Source: Typha latifolia (lineage: Eukaryota; Streptophyta; Magnoliopsida; Poales; Typhaceae). Taken from it: DNA of 64,000 nt. The notes under the pieces are model-generated. The model saw only the letters and a list, made by a program, of their open reading frames with translations. It searched no databases and was not told where the DNA came from. The stretch is from the NCBI GenBank assembly GCA_019914945.1, contig CM034101.1, positions 3,359,188 through 3,423,187 on the forward strand, given 5' to 3'. The translations under genes were made by a program, and so were the position numbers. Positions 35,735 to 48,311 of this stretch are shown piece by piece; positions within the stretch are counted from its first letter, which is position 1; the number at the start of each line of letters is the position of its first letter.

Positions 35735-35870
35735 GCAAGAGGTGAAAAGAGTAATTAATGCCTGGCTCCCTGTATGCCACTCGTGTAGCTGCACCTAATA
35801 CTCTCTCAGGTTGGCTACTGCGATTGGCGTGCGAGGAGCCAAGCATCTCTCTCTCTCTCTCTCTCTCTGT
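35735..35870 (+). ncRNA. MIR160: MIR160 precursor hairpin
   Basis: The 5' arm carries the full 21-nt miR160 at 35759-35779, beginning TGCCTGGCTCCCTGT. The 3' arm carries the star strand at 35827-35847, GCGTGCGAGGAGCCAAGCAT plus one base. They pair over 19 positions with only two C/A mismatches and a few G-U pairs, leaving 2-nt 3' overhangs on each side as Dicer-like 1 products should. The 47-nt loop itself contains complementary GTAGC/GCTAC and ACCT/AGGT segments. The lower stem pairs a GA-rich 5' side with the (CT)n run after the star. In all land plants tested miR160 directs cleavage of ARF10/16/17-type auxin response factor mRNAs. The gene stands alone, more than 1.9 kb from the nearest coding sequence. 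Confidence 0.96.
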
Positions 35871-37825
35871 CTGTCTCTCTCTCTTCCTAGTTATACATAT
35901 TTATAAATATGGGATAGTAGCATTCTCTCACACTCTCATTTTAATTCTTCTATGGCAGCTGGAAAAGTTTTTTTTTGTTTCTTGCAAAAATATGTCTATT
36001 TTCTAGAGTAGTTTTTGGAAGCTGGCCGATTTATTAAACAAGAAGTTTGAAAAACAGACCTAGTTTGTAAAAAGTAAAAAGAAAGAAAAGAGAAAGAGAA
36101 GTCGCTGATGTTTTCAAGGTATGGTATGAGGAACTCGGTAAGCCAGAGCCCACGTATAGAAGTATAAGTTTTTCCTTTGCCAGTTGAAGTTTCTGCCATT
36201 CTAAATTGAGTGTTATGATTGAGTTGTGTGACATTAGTACTACGAGATTTTTCATGATATCCCAAAATGTAGGCCATTTTGCGGCCTAGATATCATCAAG
36301 ATTTGTTAGTTTGAGGGGGTTGAACAGATAAATTTTGGGTTAGAAGACAATTCAAAATTTTTTTTTTTTTGGTCTTTTTGTTGAGAAGAAATGGAGAACA
36401 GACACCAATTAAGGTACTTCAAAGTAGGCATTTGAATGGATTATCTTGGTATTTTTCTTCTCCACATGAGTTCATTTTATAAAGCGGTCAAAATTTATGC
36501 TTCTACAATTGACTTTGGAAATTGAATCAAGAGATTTTTTTTTGTAAAGAAGCTCTCTTTCTCACACAAGACATATTACAATGATAAGCTATAGCAATAA
36601 TGTCAATTAAAAAATATATATGTATATATAATTTAACAACACCAAAAGTTAAAAGGGAGCTAAAGCATTATATTAATGTGGAAACCCTTCTCAAAGAGAA
36701 AACCACACAGTATAAAACAAAATTCACTATCATGACAAACCTAATTCTGAGTGGGTTGAAGAGAGCATATTGATATTACCTTCTTTCTTGGCTATCCCAG
36801 AGGAGATGATGTTATTGTCTCTTGTGGTAAGAAGTTTCTTCTCACTAGGGTGAACCACGTAAATCTTATATTATTGTGGTATTGTGATTCTCTATTATTA
36901 TATAATCTCTTTTAGTTACCATGCATTGAGTGTGAATCATGTTACATATCTTTTGGGTGGGAAAAAAATCTTTTTCAATAAGTGTTTTATTATTAGAAAT
37001 TTTTTTATTCTAGTGGTATATAAAAAAAAACGTACTTCTACATGAACAGTATTTAACTTTGATAGTATTCTTATTCAAATTACGTCTAAATGGAATCAAA
37101 TATCATGATCTATATCCGATCTGCCTAATAGTTGGAAAGATTTGGAATCGAGTCAGATCGAATTCGAATCCCAATTTGAACCATGTCAGTCAATAACATT
37201 TCCGTGGAGTTCATCTTTCAACTTTGTATAACATTGTTCAAACTTCAAAGATGAACACAAGCTTGGCTCAGTGACTGTAGGCATGCACAACTTGTATAAC
37301 TAATTTTGTGTATAAAAGAAAAGAATTTATTGTGCGTTTCTTCCTCCTCCCCGCTTAAGTCTCTCATGAGCTATGATAGTCAATTTATCAACACTGATAG
37401 CCATGTAATTTCTTTCCTTCTTTCTTTCTTTCTTTCATCCTCCCCTCTGCCTATTTAATAACCGAAAGAAAGAAAGAAAAAAAAATGACTACGTAAAATC
37501 AAATTCAGTTTGCTTCTATGACCAATTGCAGATTTCGACACCAGTAAGACAACAAGTAAACCCCAGAATTTCTTACATTGAAAAGAGAAGGAAAAAAAAA
37601 AAAAATCAACTTTCGCTATGTACAGTATGTTTCAGATTCTCTGTATTACAAATCTTACTTCTATTATGCACTTTTAAGTTTACAATTCCAACCTATACGA
37701 TAAGAAACTGTAGAAACCAACCTCTCTAAATTGTACATTGAGCCTACAAAAGAATGCACATGTTGCTTCACTGAAAGCAATATTCAGAAGAATAAAAAAA
37801 CATCTATTACTACAGAAAGGGTGAG
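35871..37825. other. Spacer between MIR160 and the kinase gene
   Basis: AT-rich. It presumably holds the rest of the MIR160 transcript at the left and the kinase 3' UTR at the right (from about 37.5 kb). No gene or mobile element is recognised between them. Confidence 0.5.
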
Positions 37826-40794
37826 TTATGTGTGTGAAGTGCTACCAGAGGTGTCACCAGAGGTCGACGACAATTCCTCCACTGGAGACAAGCCAGAGTT
37901 TGTGTCTGGTTCAGTAGGCTTCCGAGTCTTCAGGTCCATAAAGTCGGTGATCAGGCCAGGCTTGGTGATCTTCACGTCGGCACATCTCTCACCGGTCAGC
38001 ATCTTGACAACCTTGGACATTGAGGGTCTCACTAGTGGGTTGTCTTGGGTGCACAAGAGACCAACCTTCAAAAACATGCATGCTTCCTTTACGTCAGAAT
38101 CATCACTCAGGGAAGTGTCTACAATTTTACTGAGCTCATCGCGCTCGTATAGTGCCCATGTCTGCAAGATAAGATAAGAATCATTTGCTATCACAGGAGA
38201 AATTAAACAGCTTTTCCACTATAAAACTGGATAGCATATAAAAGAAATATCATAATAACAGACTAACATATCAAGGAGATTCAACAAAAGATTAAAGATC
38301 ATTGTGCCAAGAATTTAATGTGTTAAACCTATAAATGAATCTCACATTTAGTGCCAGAACACATCAACACCTTTACCCAACAAAGACATCAGATCACCAA
38401 TTTAACAGCATTATTATCAATCATAACATATCCAAGAATTCTCTAAGCCATCAAGGCCTCCAAAATTGTGTCAACCAGTAACTTCCGACCAGAAAATTCG
38501 GAAGACGCATAGGGTGGCTTTATTAATAGATTATTAGTTAGCTAGTCTTCACTACTCTTCCCACAGTGCTTGACTTGAGGAGCATCAAGAATTGGCAGAT
38601 GGATAAAGAAAGGATATTAGATGGCATTCCAATTCTATCCATCATCCTGCCCAAATATCTGATTAACTGATCAAATGGGTCAACTCACAGAACTAGCCGT
38701 CACTGCAGGGACAAGCCCACCGCTTTCTTGGCTCCAGTCTCATCTTGAAGATAGACTTTCATTTTATTTAATTGACTTACGGTCAAATGACATATACATG
38801 GATTTTAGAGAAATAGGACAGGTATTTAAGCTTGCTTTCTTATCTTGCTTCCTAAAGAGATTTTCCCTTGATCACTACTTGTTGAGAAAGGGGCAAATGA
38901 AAATTGTAGATATATGAAAAGGCAATCATATTATTTTGATGTTCTAAAATATTACAAAGACATTCACATTGTTTCCCAATTTTTGTGTTTAATTTGCTAA
39001 TGATGGCTATCAAAAGTTGACTGAAATGATGAGAAGACACAGACAACTCCATATCACTGCACATTCTCTCTCAAATTTCAAAATCATCTCTTTAGCTTAG
39101 GTTGCTAGGATAATTTCTCACAAATAGCACATTAGAGAACAAAAATTTGTAGACGGTTAACCCTTAGCCTAATGTAGTGTTTCTAATTTCTACTACTGTA
39201 ATATGACATAAAAAGTTCAATAGTTCTCCCTGCATTTCATTGTCTAGTGTATAACATACTGTTACAATTCACTATCATAAAAATGCAAGTGAAACGTATT
39301 ACAGGTTTCCCTCATACAGATGGGACACAAAGAATCAGGAAAATAAAGGGAAAAGAAGTACTATCTGTGTAAGTAATAGATTGACTATGAATGGCAATCA
39401 AATAATTCATTGCTTACCCTGTCAAGGAGGAACTGATCTTCATAAGGCAATAATGTATTTGTGTTAGATCTGCCGGTTACTATTTCTAACAGAAGAACAC
39501 CAAAGCTGTATACATCTGCCCTCTTTGTTAACTGCCCACGAATTGCATACTCCGGTGCCAGGTAACCTCTGGAAAAGATTAAAATTGTTTGCTATTAAGG
39601 AAAACTTTCTAAGTGGCAGATGCTGTATACAAAACTTTGACGAATTCTATCCATGAAATGAGCAAAAAACGCAACTCGAACAGTCACAACACCTTATTTA
39701 TCCAATATTATAGGTCTCTTTTTTCCTTTAAATCCAGAAAATGTATTAATATAGGAAAAATCAAGAAGGAGAAGCCTAACTCACATTGTTCCAGCAACTC
39801 GAGTGCTGATATGCGTCATATTTGATGGAAAGAGCTTTGCCAGACCAAAATCTGAAATTTTAGGGGTGAGATCCTTATCGAGAAGAATATTACTTGCTTT
39901 AATATCTCGATGCACAATAGGGGGTTGGACTTCCTCATGAAGGAATGCAAGCCCACGAGCAACTCCAATGCAGATTCTTGATCGTGTTCTCCAATCGAAC
40001 TGAATATTGCTGCAACCCCTGCCTGACAGACAGGAAAGAGATCTCAGATTGCATACAAGATTAAATACAATCAATAATTATGACATAATACAATATATTC
40101 TTGTATATTTGGCACAGAAATGGCAAGTTGGAACCTGAACTTACCAAGAAGAGTCTGTGCAAGGCTATTATTCTCAAGATATTTATAGACCAAAATCCTG
40201 TGATCTTCTTCCACGCAACATCCATACAGATTAACAAGGTTCTCATGTAGTATATTGGAGATGACACAAAGCTCATTCAGAAATTCTTGCACTCCTTGCC
40301 TCGACTCAGAGGATAGCACCTTTATAGCAATAAGTGAACCATCCTTAAGTTTTCCCTGCAAAAATAAATTTGGGCATTAGTGATCATCAAAAGATCGGTT
40401 TATGTTTAAGTTGCTAGCATACAATAACTCACTTTGTAGACAGAACCAAAGCCACCCTGACCAATTTTATTAACAGCACTGAAGTCTTCAGTGGCACTCT
40501 TCAGTTCCTTGTAGGAATAGAACCTTACATTTTCGATCCCTGGAACATCTGCAAATGAACCGCACCTCAGTTATATGCTTATATTTAGACAAAAGTCAAA
40601 AACACAAATACATGACAAAGCCCTAAATCCTTATATGCTGTCAATTGCACTACATCCAGTGGAGTAACAGGATACGATTGCTATACTTTTTTATGCAAGA
40701 TCACCCAAATTTCAACTCATTTACCTGCATCTATCTGAAAAGTTCCGTGCTTGGAATTATTCCTCCTTTTGCATATAAAAGGGAAACAAGTCAT
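37826..40794 (-). CDS. CRPK1: CRPK1-like receptor-like cytoplasmic Ser/Thr kinase
   Basis: Six coding exons on the minus strand: 40794-40725, 40548-40433, 40355-40145, 40022-39785, 39568-39418 and 38161-37826, giving 373 residues in phase. The glycine loop [11 protein letters not shown] is at 52-62, the invariant Lys in IAIKVLSS at about 74, the catalytic loop VHRDIKASN at about 169-177 (an RD kinase) and DFGLAKLF from 190. Then come the activation segment [11 protein letters not shown] and subdomain [16 protein letters not shown], with a Ser/Thr-rich tail. There is no signal peptide or transmembrane span; the Cys-containing start [11 protein letters not shown] could be acylated (inference). 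Best resemblance is to Arabidopsis cold-responsive protein kinase 1 (At1g16670), which phosphorylates 14-3-3 proteins and dampens freezing tolerance. The 5' leader is spliced: an exon ending at 41431 joins 40863. It contains a five-codon upstream ORF at 41556-41539. Confidence 0.93.
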
Positions 40795-40998
40795 TCCTGA
40801 GTGAGTAAACCAGTTAATTTGCGTGTGAATTTTGCACGATGCTCCAAATGAACTATGTTGCCCCTAGAAAAAAAAAATTGAAGAACAAAAGGGATCAGAT
40901 ATTGCCAAATGCATAGAAAGTGATCATGCATATCAATACTTGGAAATTAAGGATTCCTTCCTTGTAAATTTTAAATATACATCATACGGTAATAGAAA

Positions 40999-41023
40999 AC
41001 ACACACACACACACACACACACA
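40999..41023. repeat. (AC)n microsatellite in kinase leader intron
   Basis: About 12 AC units inside the 5' leader intron (40864-41430) of the CRPK1-like gene. Confidence 0.85.
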
Positions 41024-41599
41024 ATTTTCCTTCTTCTGATTTTACTATGCAAAGCTAGCTAAGCTTGCACAGAACAAGATAATACTTTGATGCTCTGATC
41101 AAGAATCTTTACCTACACAATTGGCACAGAGAGGAAGAGAAAAGAGATACCAATTTTTATGAGAAACCATCAAATAGAACGAAAATAAGAGCGATTTCCA
41201 ACTCTGCCTGCAAAGAAGGCAAGAAGTAGAACTAACAAAATCATGCCTCACTAGTACATAAAAAAAAAAACCCAAATTTGCAACAACAAATGTACCAAAA
41301 TCAGATTTTTCCAATAATAAAAAATACAACAATAAATCCTCAAAAACTTGCAAGAAGACACGGCAAACCAAATTCCTCCAAATAGACCACAAGATTGAGG
41401 GAGAACACAAGAAAAGATAAGAAAAGACACCTGAAGATTTTGGATTGAAGAGACCCAAGAACTCCCGCAGCTCAGGTTAGTAGGAGGAAGCCACGCCTCG
41501 TCCCCTTTAAGAGCTAGTGCCACGGCGGCAGGCGCAATCTAAAGAAATAAACACATGGAAGAATGGAAACGAAACTAAGAGGAAGTTCGGGCGAAAGTG

Positions 41600-43299
41600 T
41601 GAACAGGGTTCGATCTTTATCAGAAAAGAGAGTAAGATGTAATTTTCCCAAAGAATTTTAATATTACTATCTACAACTTAAACTCTCAATTATTCAACGT
41701 TATCGAACAAAGCCCATCCCATTAGTCTGCAGATAAGGTTTTCACTATATAATTAGTCCTTCTTTAATCTCTTAATCTTTTCTTCTTCTTTTTTCCAACC
41801 ACTACCGTCTCTACCGCTGACTCTCTGAGCTCTTCTCCCACTATTATCCTAAATCCTCACGTATTGACTACTCTCTGAGCCATTGCCAAAAGCCACTTGC
41901 ATACGTCAAGCGCACGTAAGCACGGTAATCGTGTGGTTGAGAAGGGTTGTTGATAATCCCAAAATTAAAAATATGTAATATTTATTTAATATTATTATAA
42001 TAGTCAAAGGGGAGTCGGTTTGTATGACCATGCATGCAAATTAAATTCGTCCCCCCTATGCATATGTTTTGGTTTAGTGAGAACGTTTTAAATATGGATT
42101 CGTGTCAAAAGGCGCATCGCCATTAGTCCACGCCATCACTTCCAATCCCAACAACTTGGTGGAAATATTCCTTGGTCAAATTTTGACTTTGTCCGCTTAT
42201 AATTTATTTTGTGATGTTTTTATTGCTTCCATGACGAGAAATATTAAACGCTGATAGTCTATAAGAAAAACCATATATATTCTTTTCTCTAATAACTTAT
42301 TAGGCCTAAAGTTAACCCATGATTTTGTTTAGGTAAGAAAAATAAATATACATACGGTAAGATGCGAATAATAATAAATGATGAACATATAGTTTTTTTT
42401 ATATTAATTTCTTATAATACAGACACGAAAAAGACTAAGTTACCGATTAAAAATTCAAGCTAAGCAAGTTTAATAAGAACCCTTTTCTACCCATGAATAT
42501 GCTATACTAGTATAAAACATCTATCACATTTCAAAAATATATATATATATATATATAGTTTATACTTGCATAAAAAACAAAAGAATGATCAAATATTTTG
42601 CCATTCTTAAGTAGAGGTGGCTTACAGACAAAGTATGTTGAAATTTCAAAAGTATTCAACTTTTTCTATGAATATGTTGTACTATTTTTAAAACTGAAAG
42701 TGAACCGATCTTGAGGTCAACTAAGTTTTCTCCCCGTAGCTACAACCATCCATAGACACCAAACGAAGCAGTGGCTTATCAAAATGTTAACAATCAATAT
42801 ATTTCTTGATTTGTTTATGAGAAAAGGCCAAGAGACTTTGATCTACGTTTCAACAATCATGATCATACGAGTTGCATATATGTATTGTTGAAATTGGTCA
42901 ACAAGTTGTTCATCCTTATTTCAGTATTTATATTTATTTCAATATGAACTTAATAAATAAACTTGGTTTGAAAAAAATAAAAGGTCAAGAAATCAAACAG
43001 ATGAAAGTATAATTAACATCTGATTTTATATTACCTAATTAATCTCAATATTCTATTATTTTATTTTATTTGACCTTAAGAGTAATTTAGTCCTAAACTT
43101 AAAACAATAATATATTGAAAAGGTTGAAAGTATAATTAAGATCTGATTTTATATAAGCAATGTGAAAAAAAAAAATTGGTAAAAATACAACTACTTGTTA
43201 CAACTATTTAGAACTGCAAATATATTATTTAAATATCTAAACAATTTTGAGATAAATCACCCCAACCGGATCAAATAGTGCGGACTGCGTACGCTAATG
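41600..43299. other. AT-rich spacer
   Basis: The promoter side of the kinase gene lies at the left. The rest is AT-rich with a short (TA)n at about 42.54 kb and a short direct repeat (AAGTATAATTAA plus ATCTGATTTTATAT) at about 43.01 and 43.13 kb. No gene is seen. Confidence 0.5.
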
Positions 43300-43815
43300 C
43301 TACAAACTAAACTCCACGACCACCGGCATCGCCCGGCATCCCATCTCGGCACCCAAACGCGCCGCCACCTTCAAGAACTGGCAAATGTAATGACCCCAAA
43401 CCTCAACTCGATCTCCATCTCCATAACCAATCTCTTCCACCTGAGACATCATATAGCATACAATGCTCCAAGATGACTCGGGTTCCATGAAGAGCTCAAG
43501 CTGATAAGAGAAGGCTTTGCTATAGACACTGCCGTCGACCTCGCCGGCCGCAACCCTCGACAGCTCTCCGTCATGCAGCCACTGCCGGTCTTTCGTCGAC
43601 CGGATGGCGAACCGAGCTAACTGCGCTTCCCGGAGCGAGGAGGACTCGTCTTTCGTCGCGAAGGCGTGGAGTTGGAGATCGATCTCATCCTTACCGTGCT
43701 TACTGTTGCTTAGAGAAAGCTTTGATTCGTTGTAGTCAACCTGGAGATCTTCAAACCTCAACAACATGGCCTGATCTTTTAATTGTTTGTCAAGAAGACC
43801 AAAAAAAAAAAACAT
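43300..43815 (-). CDS. Uncharacterised single-exon protein
   Basis: An open frame of 171 codons on the minus strand, much richer in GC than its AT-rich surroundings, with a balanced amino-acid make-up. These are signs of a real gene. I do not recognise the family. There is no signal peptide, transmembrane span or zinc motif. The C-terminal half (AFSYQLELFMEPESSWSIVC, GHYICQFLKVAARLGAEMGC) looks like a folded alpha/beta protein. The ATG at 43815 is followed by a T12 run (MFFFFGLL), so translation more plausibly begins at the ATG at 43767 (MLLRFEDLQVDYNES), giving 155 residues. The stretch 43771-43815 could also be the end of a leader intron, with acceptor GATCAG at 43776-43771. A TATA box lies upstream. 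Confidence 0.55.
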   Translation of the reverse strand: MFFFFGLLDKQLKDQAMLLRFEDLQVDYNESKLSLSNSKHGKDEIDLQLHAFATKDESSSLREAQLARFAIRSTKDRQWLHDGELSRVAAGEVDGSVYSKAFSYQLELFMEPESSWSIVCYMMSQVEEIGYGDGDRVEVWGHYICQFLKVAARLGAEMGCRAMPVVVEFSL

Positions 43816-43884
43816 AGAAATCTTACTGTATCTGATATGAAAATGAGAGATGAATCAAATTACCTTGAAGAGGGTCTCCTGGAA

Positions 43885-43894
43885 CTTTTTATAG
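43885..43894 (-). promoter_or_regulatory. TATA box of the uncharacterised gene
   Basis: CTATAAAAAG on the minus strand, about 70-80 nt before the ATG at 43815. It lies just downstream (in gene sense) of a 47-bp (TA)n tract. Transcription would start near 43860. Confidence 0.5.
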
Positions 43895-43898
43895 AATT

Positions 43899-43901
<3 letters not shown>

Positions 43902-43948
<47 letters not shown>
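43902..43948. repeat. (TA)n microsatellite
   Basis: 47 bp of alternating TA immediately upstream of the putative TATA box of the 43.3-kb gene. Length changes here could alter promoter spacing. Confidence 0.9.
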
Positions 43949-43951
<3 letters not shown>

Positions 43952-45949
43952 CTTTAATTTATTTTAGGGTTTTGTTGTAGATACGCATATCTTTGCAGTG
44001 AGAATTTTCCCAAAAAAAAAGCTTTAAAGCAAATATTTCTCCAGGTGTGGATGTGGTAGATTCTTCCAATGTGGACTATCGAGTAGCTTTCTAGCTTAAG
44101 CCCGAGCCCAATCGTTTAATTTTTATTTTTTTTTGTCCCAATTCCATAGCTCAGGCTCGGCCCAGTAATCTATGGGCCAATTTGGATCCACATTGTGAAA
44201 GGTTATCAATAGATGCCGGTCTTTTCGGCTAAGAAGGCTATCTGGGCTTTTTTTGTTGCTAATCTCAAAGGTCATATTAGAGGAGTGAGATATATTATTT
44301 AAAATAGATGAAATATTAGGATTTATTTATAAATAATTAAGAGAGTTTTAATATAATATAGTCAAACTATAATAATTTTTCATTACTTTAAAAAATTATT
44401 ATGTAATCGCCGCTAAAAAAATTCAAAATATCATAAGTACCGGTACATTCTTTAAAATTTTTAAATTTCTACTAAAATCTGTTAATTAATTTTTAACATA
44501 ATATTTGTAACAAATTATTATTAAAATTTAAAGAAATACATGTAAATGACTAAAGCACTCTATTTTTGAAAGTTTAGATTTGTAAAATATTTATCAATAA
44601 TTTTTGTCTCACATAAAATAAAAAATATTCCTTTAAACTACTTTTTAATTTAATCATCTATACAATTAAAAAAAACTTTTATCTTAGTTGTGTTTTAATT
44701 ATGATTAGTTAAATTTATCTGACAGAATGGCGAATAATATTCTCAAAATAATAATATAATTTCAGCAGTAATTATGATATTTTAAAAAATACAGCGTCAA
44801 TTATGTAAACAAATCTCTTCATTTTATGTAGATAAAGTTAGCACATCCTTCTATATGTACTAGATGATCAAAAAGTGGTGGTCACTTTTTCTTACTTCTG
44901 CCTCAACTTTTTCTTTGCAAGATTCAATTTTGAAACATGCTTTAATTGAGATTGATAGATAGAAAGATAGCTGCTAGATACTATTGAGATGGATGCATGG
45001 TCCACTATATATTTAACTATTACTTCTTCCATGGAAGAAGGACCATCAAAAGCAAAGCTAAATCCCCAACCACCCATTGATGAGCCGTGCCCTTTAATTC
45101 AAACAAAATAATAGAAGAAGAGCATGCATGCATGCAAAAAAAAAAAAGATCTCTCCTTTTCTTCTAGTCAAAAGAGAAGCTACAAAGATTGAATGTAGTT
45201 AGGGAACACAATAATGGTAGCTGCTAGCAATGTTCAAAACTCAAACTTCAAACCGCCAATAGTAATTTAAATCAATTCTGGCAAGAAGAACTCTCTGCAA
45301 CTTTGCATCTTATTTTGATCTTGTTTCTTTCTTTTTAAGAAAATTCCCTCCAATTTCACCATACCATTCTAATCCCAATGCCCACCATAGTGGGCCAAAA
45401 CAATGAGCAAAAAATGGAGATGTTATTAAATTGCACTAGAAAGCCTTAATTCTTACACAAGATATTACATGGTCCCCATAAGCTAACAAATTAAAGAGAT
45501 AAGTGCTCATCCACTCCTTGGAATTCGCCATTCAATAGACTTTATTGTGTTGTTGTTGTTGTTACTTCCATCATGGAAAGTTAATTTCATCTATCTATCC
45601 CTAAGAATTTTGAACATATATCCATGAACCATTCTAGGCTTTACTTGTGATCTCCACTTAGTATATATTTCCAAGAAAGTGGGAGTAGCCTTGATTACAA
45701 TTCACTAGCACTAACGAAGCAAGAAGATGGTCTATGAGACCTTTAATTACCATTTTGACTTTAGATGCCCACCATGACTACTAACTTCATCTCTATCCAT
45801 AATTAGTTCTTCATTCCATTAGTTATGATGCCTCACAAACCATGCAAGTTGATCATCCATTAGCATAATGTACTTGAGGAATCATGCCAATTACCAATGC
45901 TAGCTAATGAATTGCATATAATCATGACTTTGATCTTTTTCTTCTTCTT

Positions 45950-46001
<52 letters not shown>

Positions 46002-48311
46002 TTAGTGCAAGCAAGTAAAATCAAGGAGAAGTTGGATCTTATCTTGGGTCCATGTGATTTTTGGAATTATATTCATGGGTCCTATCTTATTCGAGCACCT
46101 AGCTAAGTTAGTTGGTATGTTTCAATAGTCACTTGAAAGCATCTAATCTAGGGTTGGACCTCATGCAAAGATAATATAAGGTTATAGATATCATGGATTA
46201 CTATTCGATGACATGAGATATAATATAGATCAATCTAATCTAGTGTAACAAAAAGTATAAGAAATAATAGTACTTTGCTCATCTATGTCTAAGGGGAAAT
46301 TATGATACTTACTCACCAAGTTTCACTTGAAATGTCCTGCTCTACAAGCATATGTGGCCATGCATTTGAATACAGATAATTTCAAATGATTGGACATACA
46401 TATATTTATATATTATTTCAAGGATTATTAATACATATTTTGTAGATCATAAGGGTTTAAGAGATAAGACAAAAAAGATTAAGAGATGAGACTATATAAT
46501 TTACAGGCGACAAAGCAAGTAGAGAGGAGTAAATGATGCACGTGTAACTACTTAATTAGTTGTAATATTAAAGTTAAAATCCAATGGCAAATGAGAACAA
46601 AATGATGAGCTGTTACTTAGCTAATGTAAACTGTTAAGAGTAATTAATATGATTAATTAGCTTGACCCTCTTTCCAGGAGGTTACCTTCTTGTCTCCGAA
46701 CCCTATCCCTAGGAACATAGATTCGCCTTCCTCGTTATTTTTAATATTATTTTGCACGTGCTGCGTTTGGATTGGAGAATCCGGGGAACGTAGTAACCGG
46801 AAAGATTCCTCCAACCCTCTGGCGCGTGGAGGAAACTGGTGCAACCCAGGGTGGATTTGATCCGATCCAGAACATGGTTCAATGGAGTGAGGAGACTTAA
46901 CAGAAATAGATTTTTGAGTTACCCCTGGATCTGCTGCACCATATAAGGGTGTGAGGTAGAAAGAAATACACAGCTCATGCAAAGCTGGACATATAAATGG
47001 GTGAGCCACCCTTGGATTCGTAGCTTCTTCTATTTCTACTTCCTACTTATCCTAGACAGCACCCATTTATGCACCCCCCTCATATGCTGTTTTATCTTTT
47101 ACTTCTTTTTTTTATATAAAAAAAAAATTCGCCGGTCAGTTATTATCTTGATAAATATTCTACATTAGTTACACTTGACTTATTTATATATATATATATA
47201 TATATTTTTTTTTTTTTTAAAAAAATATTATAAAAATAGATTAAAATAGTGAATTATTGATGGAGAAAGCGAATCATTAATAGTGATAATATTTAAGATT
47301 TAAATAGTTAGGAGTGTTAGATTATATGTTGACCGAAAAACTTAAAAATTATTAGATGATAAAGCAACCATGAGGACACAGATATTTGTGTAATAAGTTT
47401 TGAAAATTATTTTAAACTCTGTGAAAAAGGAAAAGGAAAAAAAAAAACAAAAACAAAGGAGAAATCTCAAAAGAGATGGATCGGAGTGGGTGAGTGTAGG
47501 AGTCGGTGTGATCAGAGGGCAGAGAGGGCCAGGGTGCAAAAAGGGGACGAGTTAGGCACTAACCGGGTCCGTAACGGAGTGGCGATGGGGCCTCGGTTCA
47601 CGTTTCCACGTACCGCTAATCACGCCAGAAATGGTCGGAGGTGGGACCCAGCAACTGAGAGTCGACGTGGCAGTATCAGGACTGGAGGATGTTTTAGCTG
47701 CCCGAGGTGTATCTGAGATGTTTACTCGCCGTCCCACTCACTTGTATCGTATCTTTATCTAACACCAACTCCAACTCCTTTCCTAAACACTGATTTAAAA
47801 AAACAAAACAAAAAAAAGAATATTAGACACCCTGCCTTATAACTCATTCTCATATACATCTTTTTATTCGTTCTTTTTAAAAAAAAAAAAAAATTTTGAT
47901 CTAACAATTTAAGAGAGTCAAGCTGTCACGATGAATAAAATGAATGATTTATATAAATAGATAATAATTTATAAAGTTTAAGTATAATTATCCCATATTT
48001 TAGATTAGTAAGTTTAGTCAACTTTCAATGTGAAACAATCTCATCAGTAAACCAGTGGCATTACAGCAAGACTGGCACTCATAGCTAGGAGACAATATCT
48101 TTTGTTGCCAAAAGGACCAACTAGTAGTTCACCTGGTCACATGTAGATATCTCTCTATTAATTGGATAGTTCATTACTGGCAAATTGAAGTGGGGGAAAA
48201 TCTAAGAATCATACAATAATCACGATTCTGCTAATTTACATGTACAAAAATCAGCTACTTCCTCACTCAATCATACACACTCATTTTAGTAAATAATCAT
48301 TCCTCTGTTTC
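43949..48311. other. Gene-poor spacer with two GC-richer patches
   Basis: Mostly AT-rich, with (TA)n at 45956-45998 and 47186-47206. Two patches stand out. One is 46653-47009, which on the minus strand has an open frame of 118 codons with no family resemblance. The other is 47470-47740, which looks promoter-like and is crossed by short frames on both strands. I could not assign either to a gene. Confidence 0.45.

Noticed and set aside
41251..41523. Possible longer N-terminal start of the kinase
   Set aside because: The frame begins with GTG, not ATG, and an in-frame stop lies just upstream. Kept only as a finding about the leader, not as the gene start.
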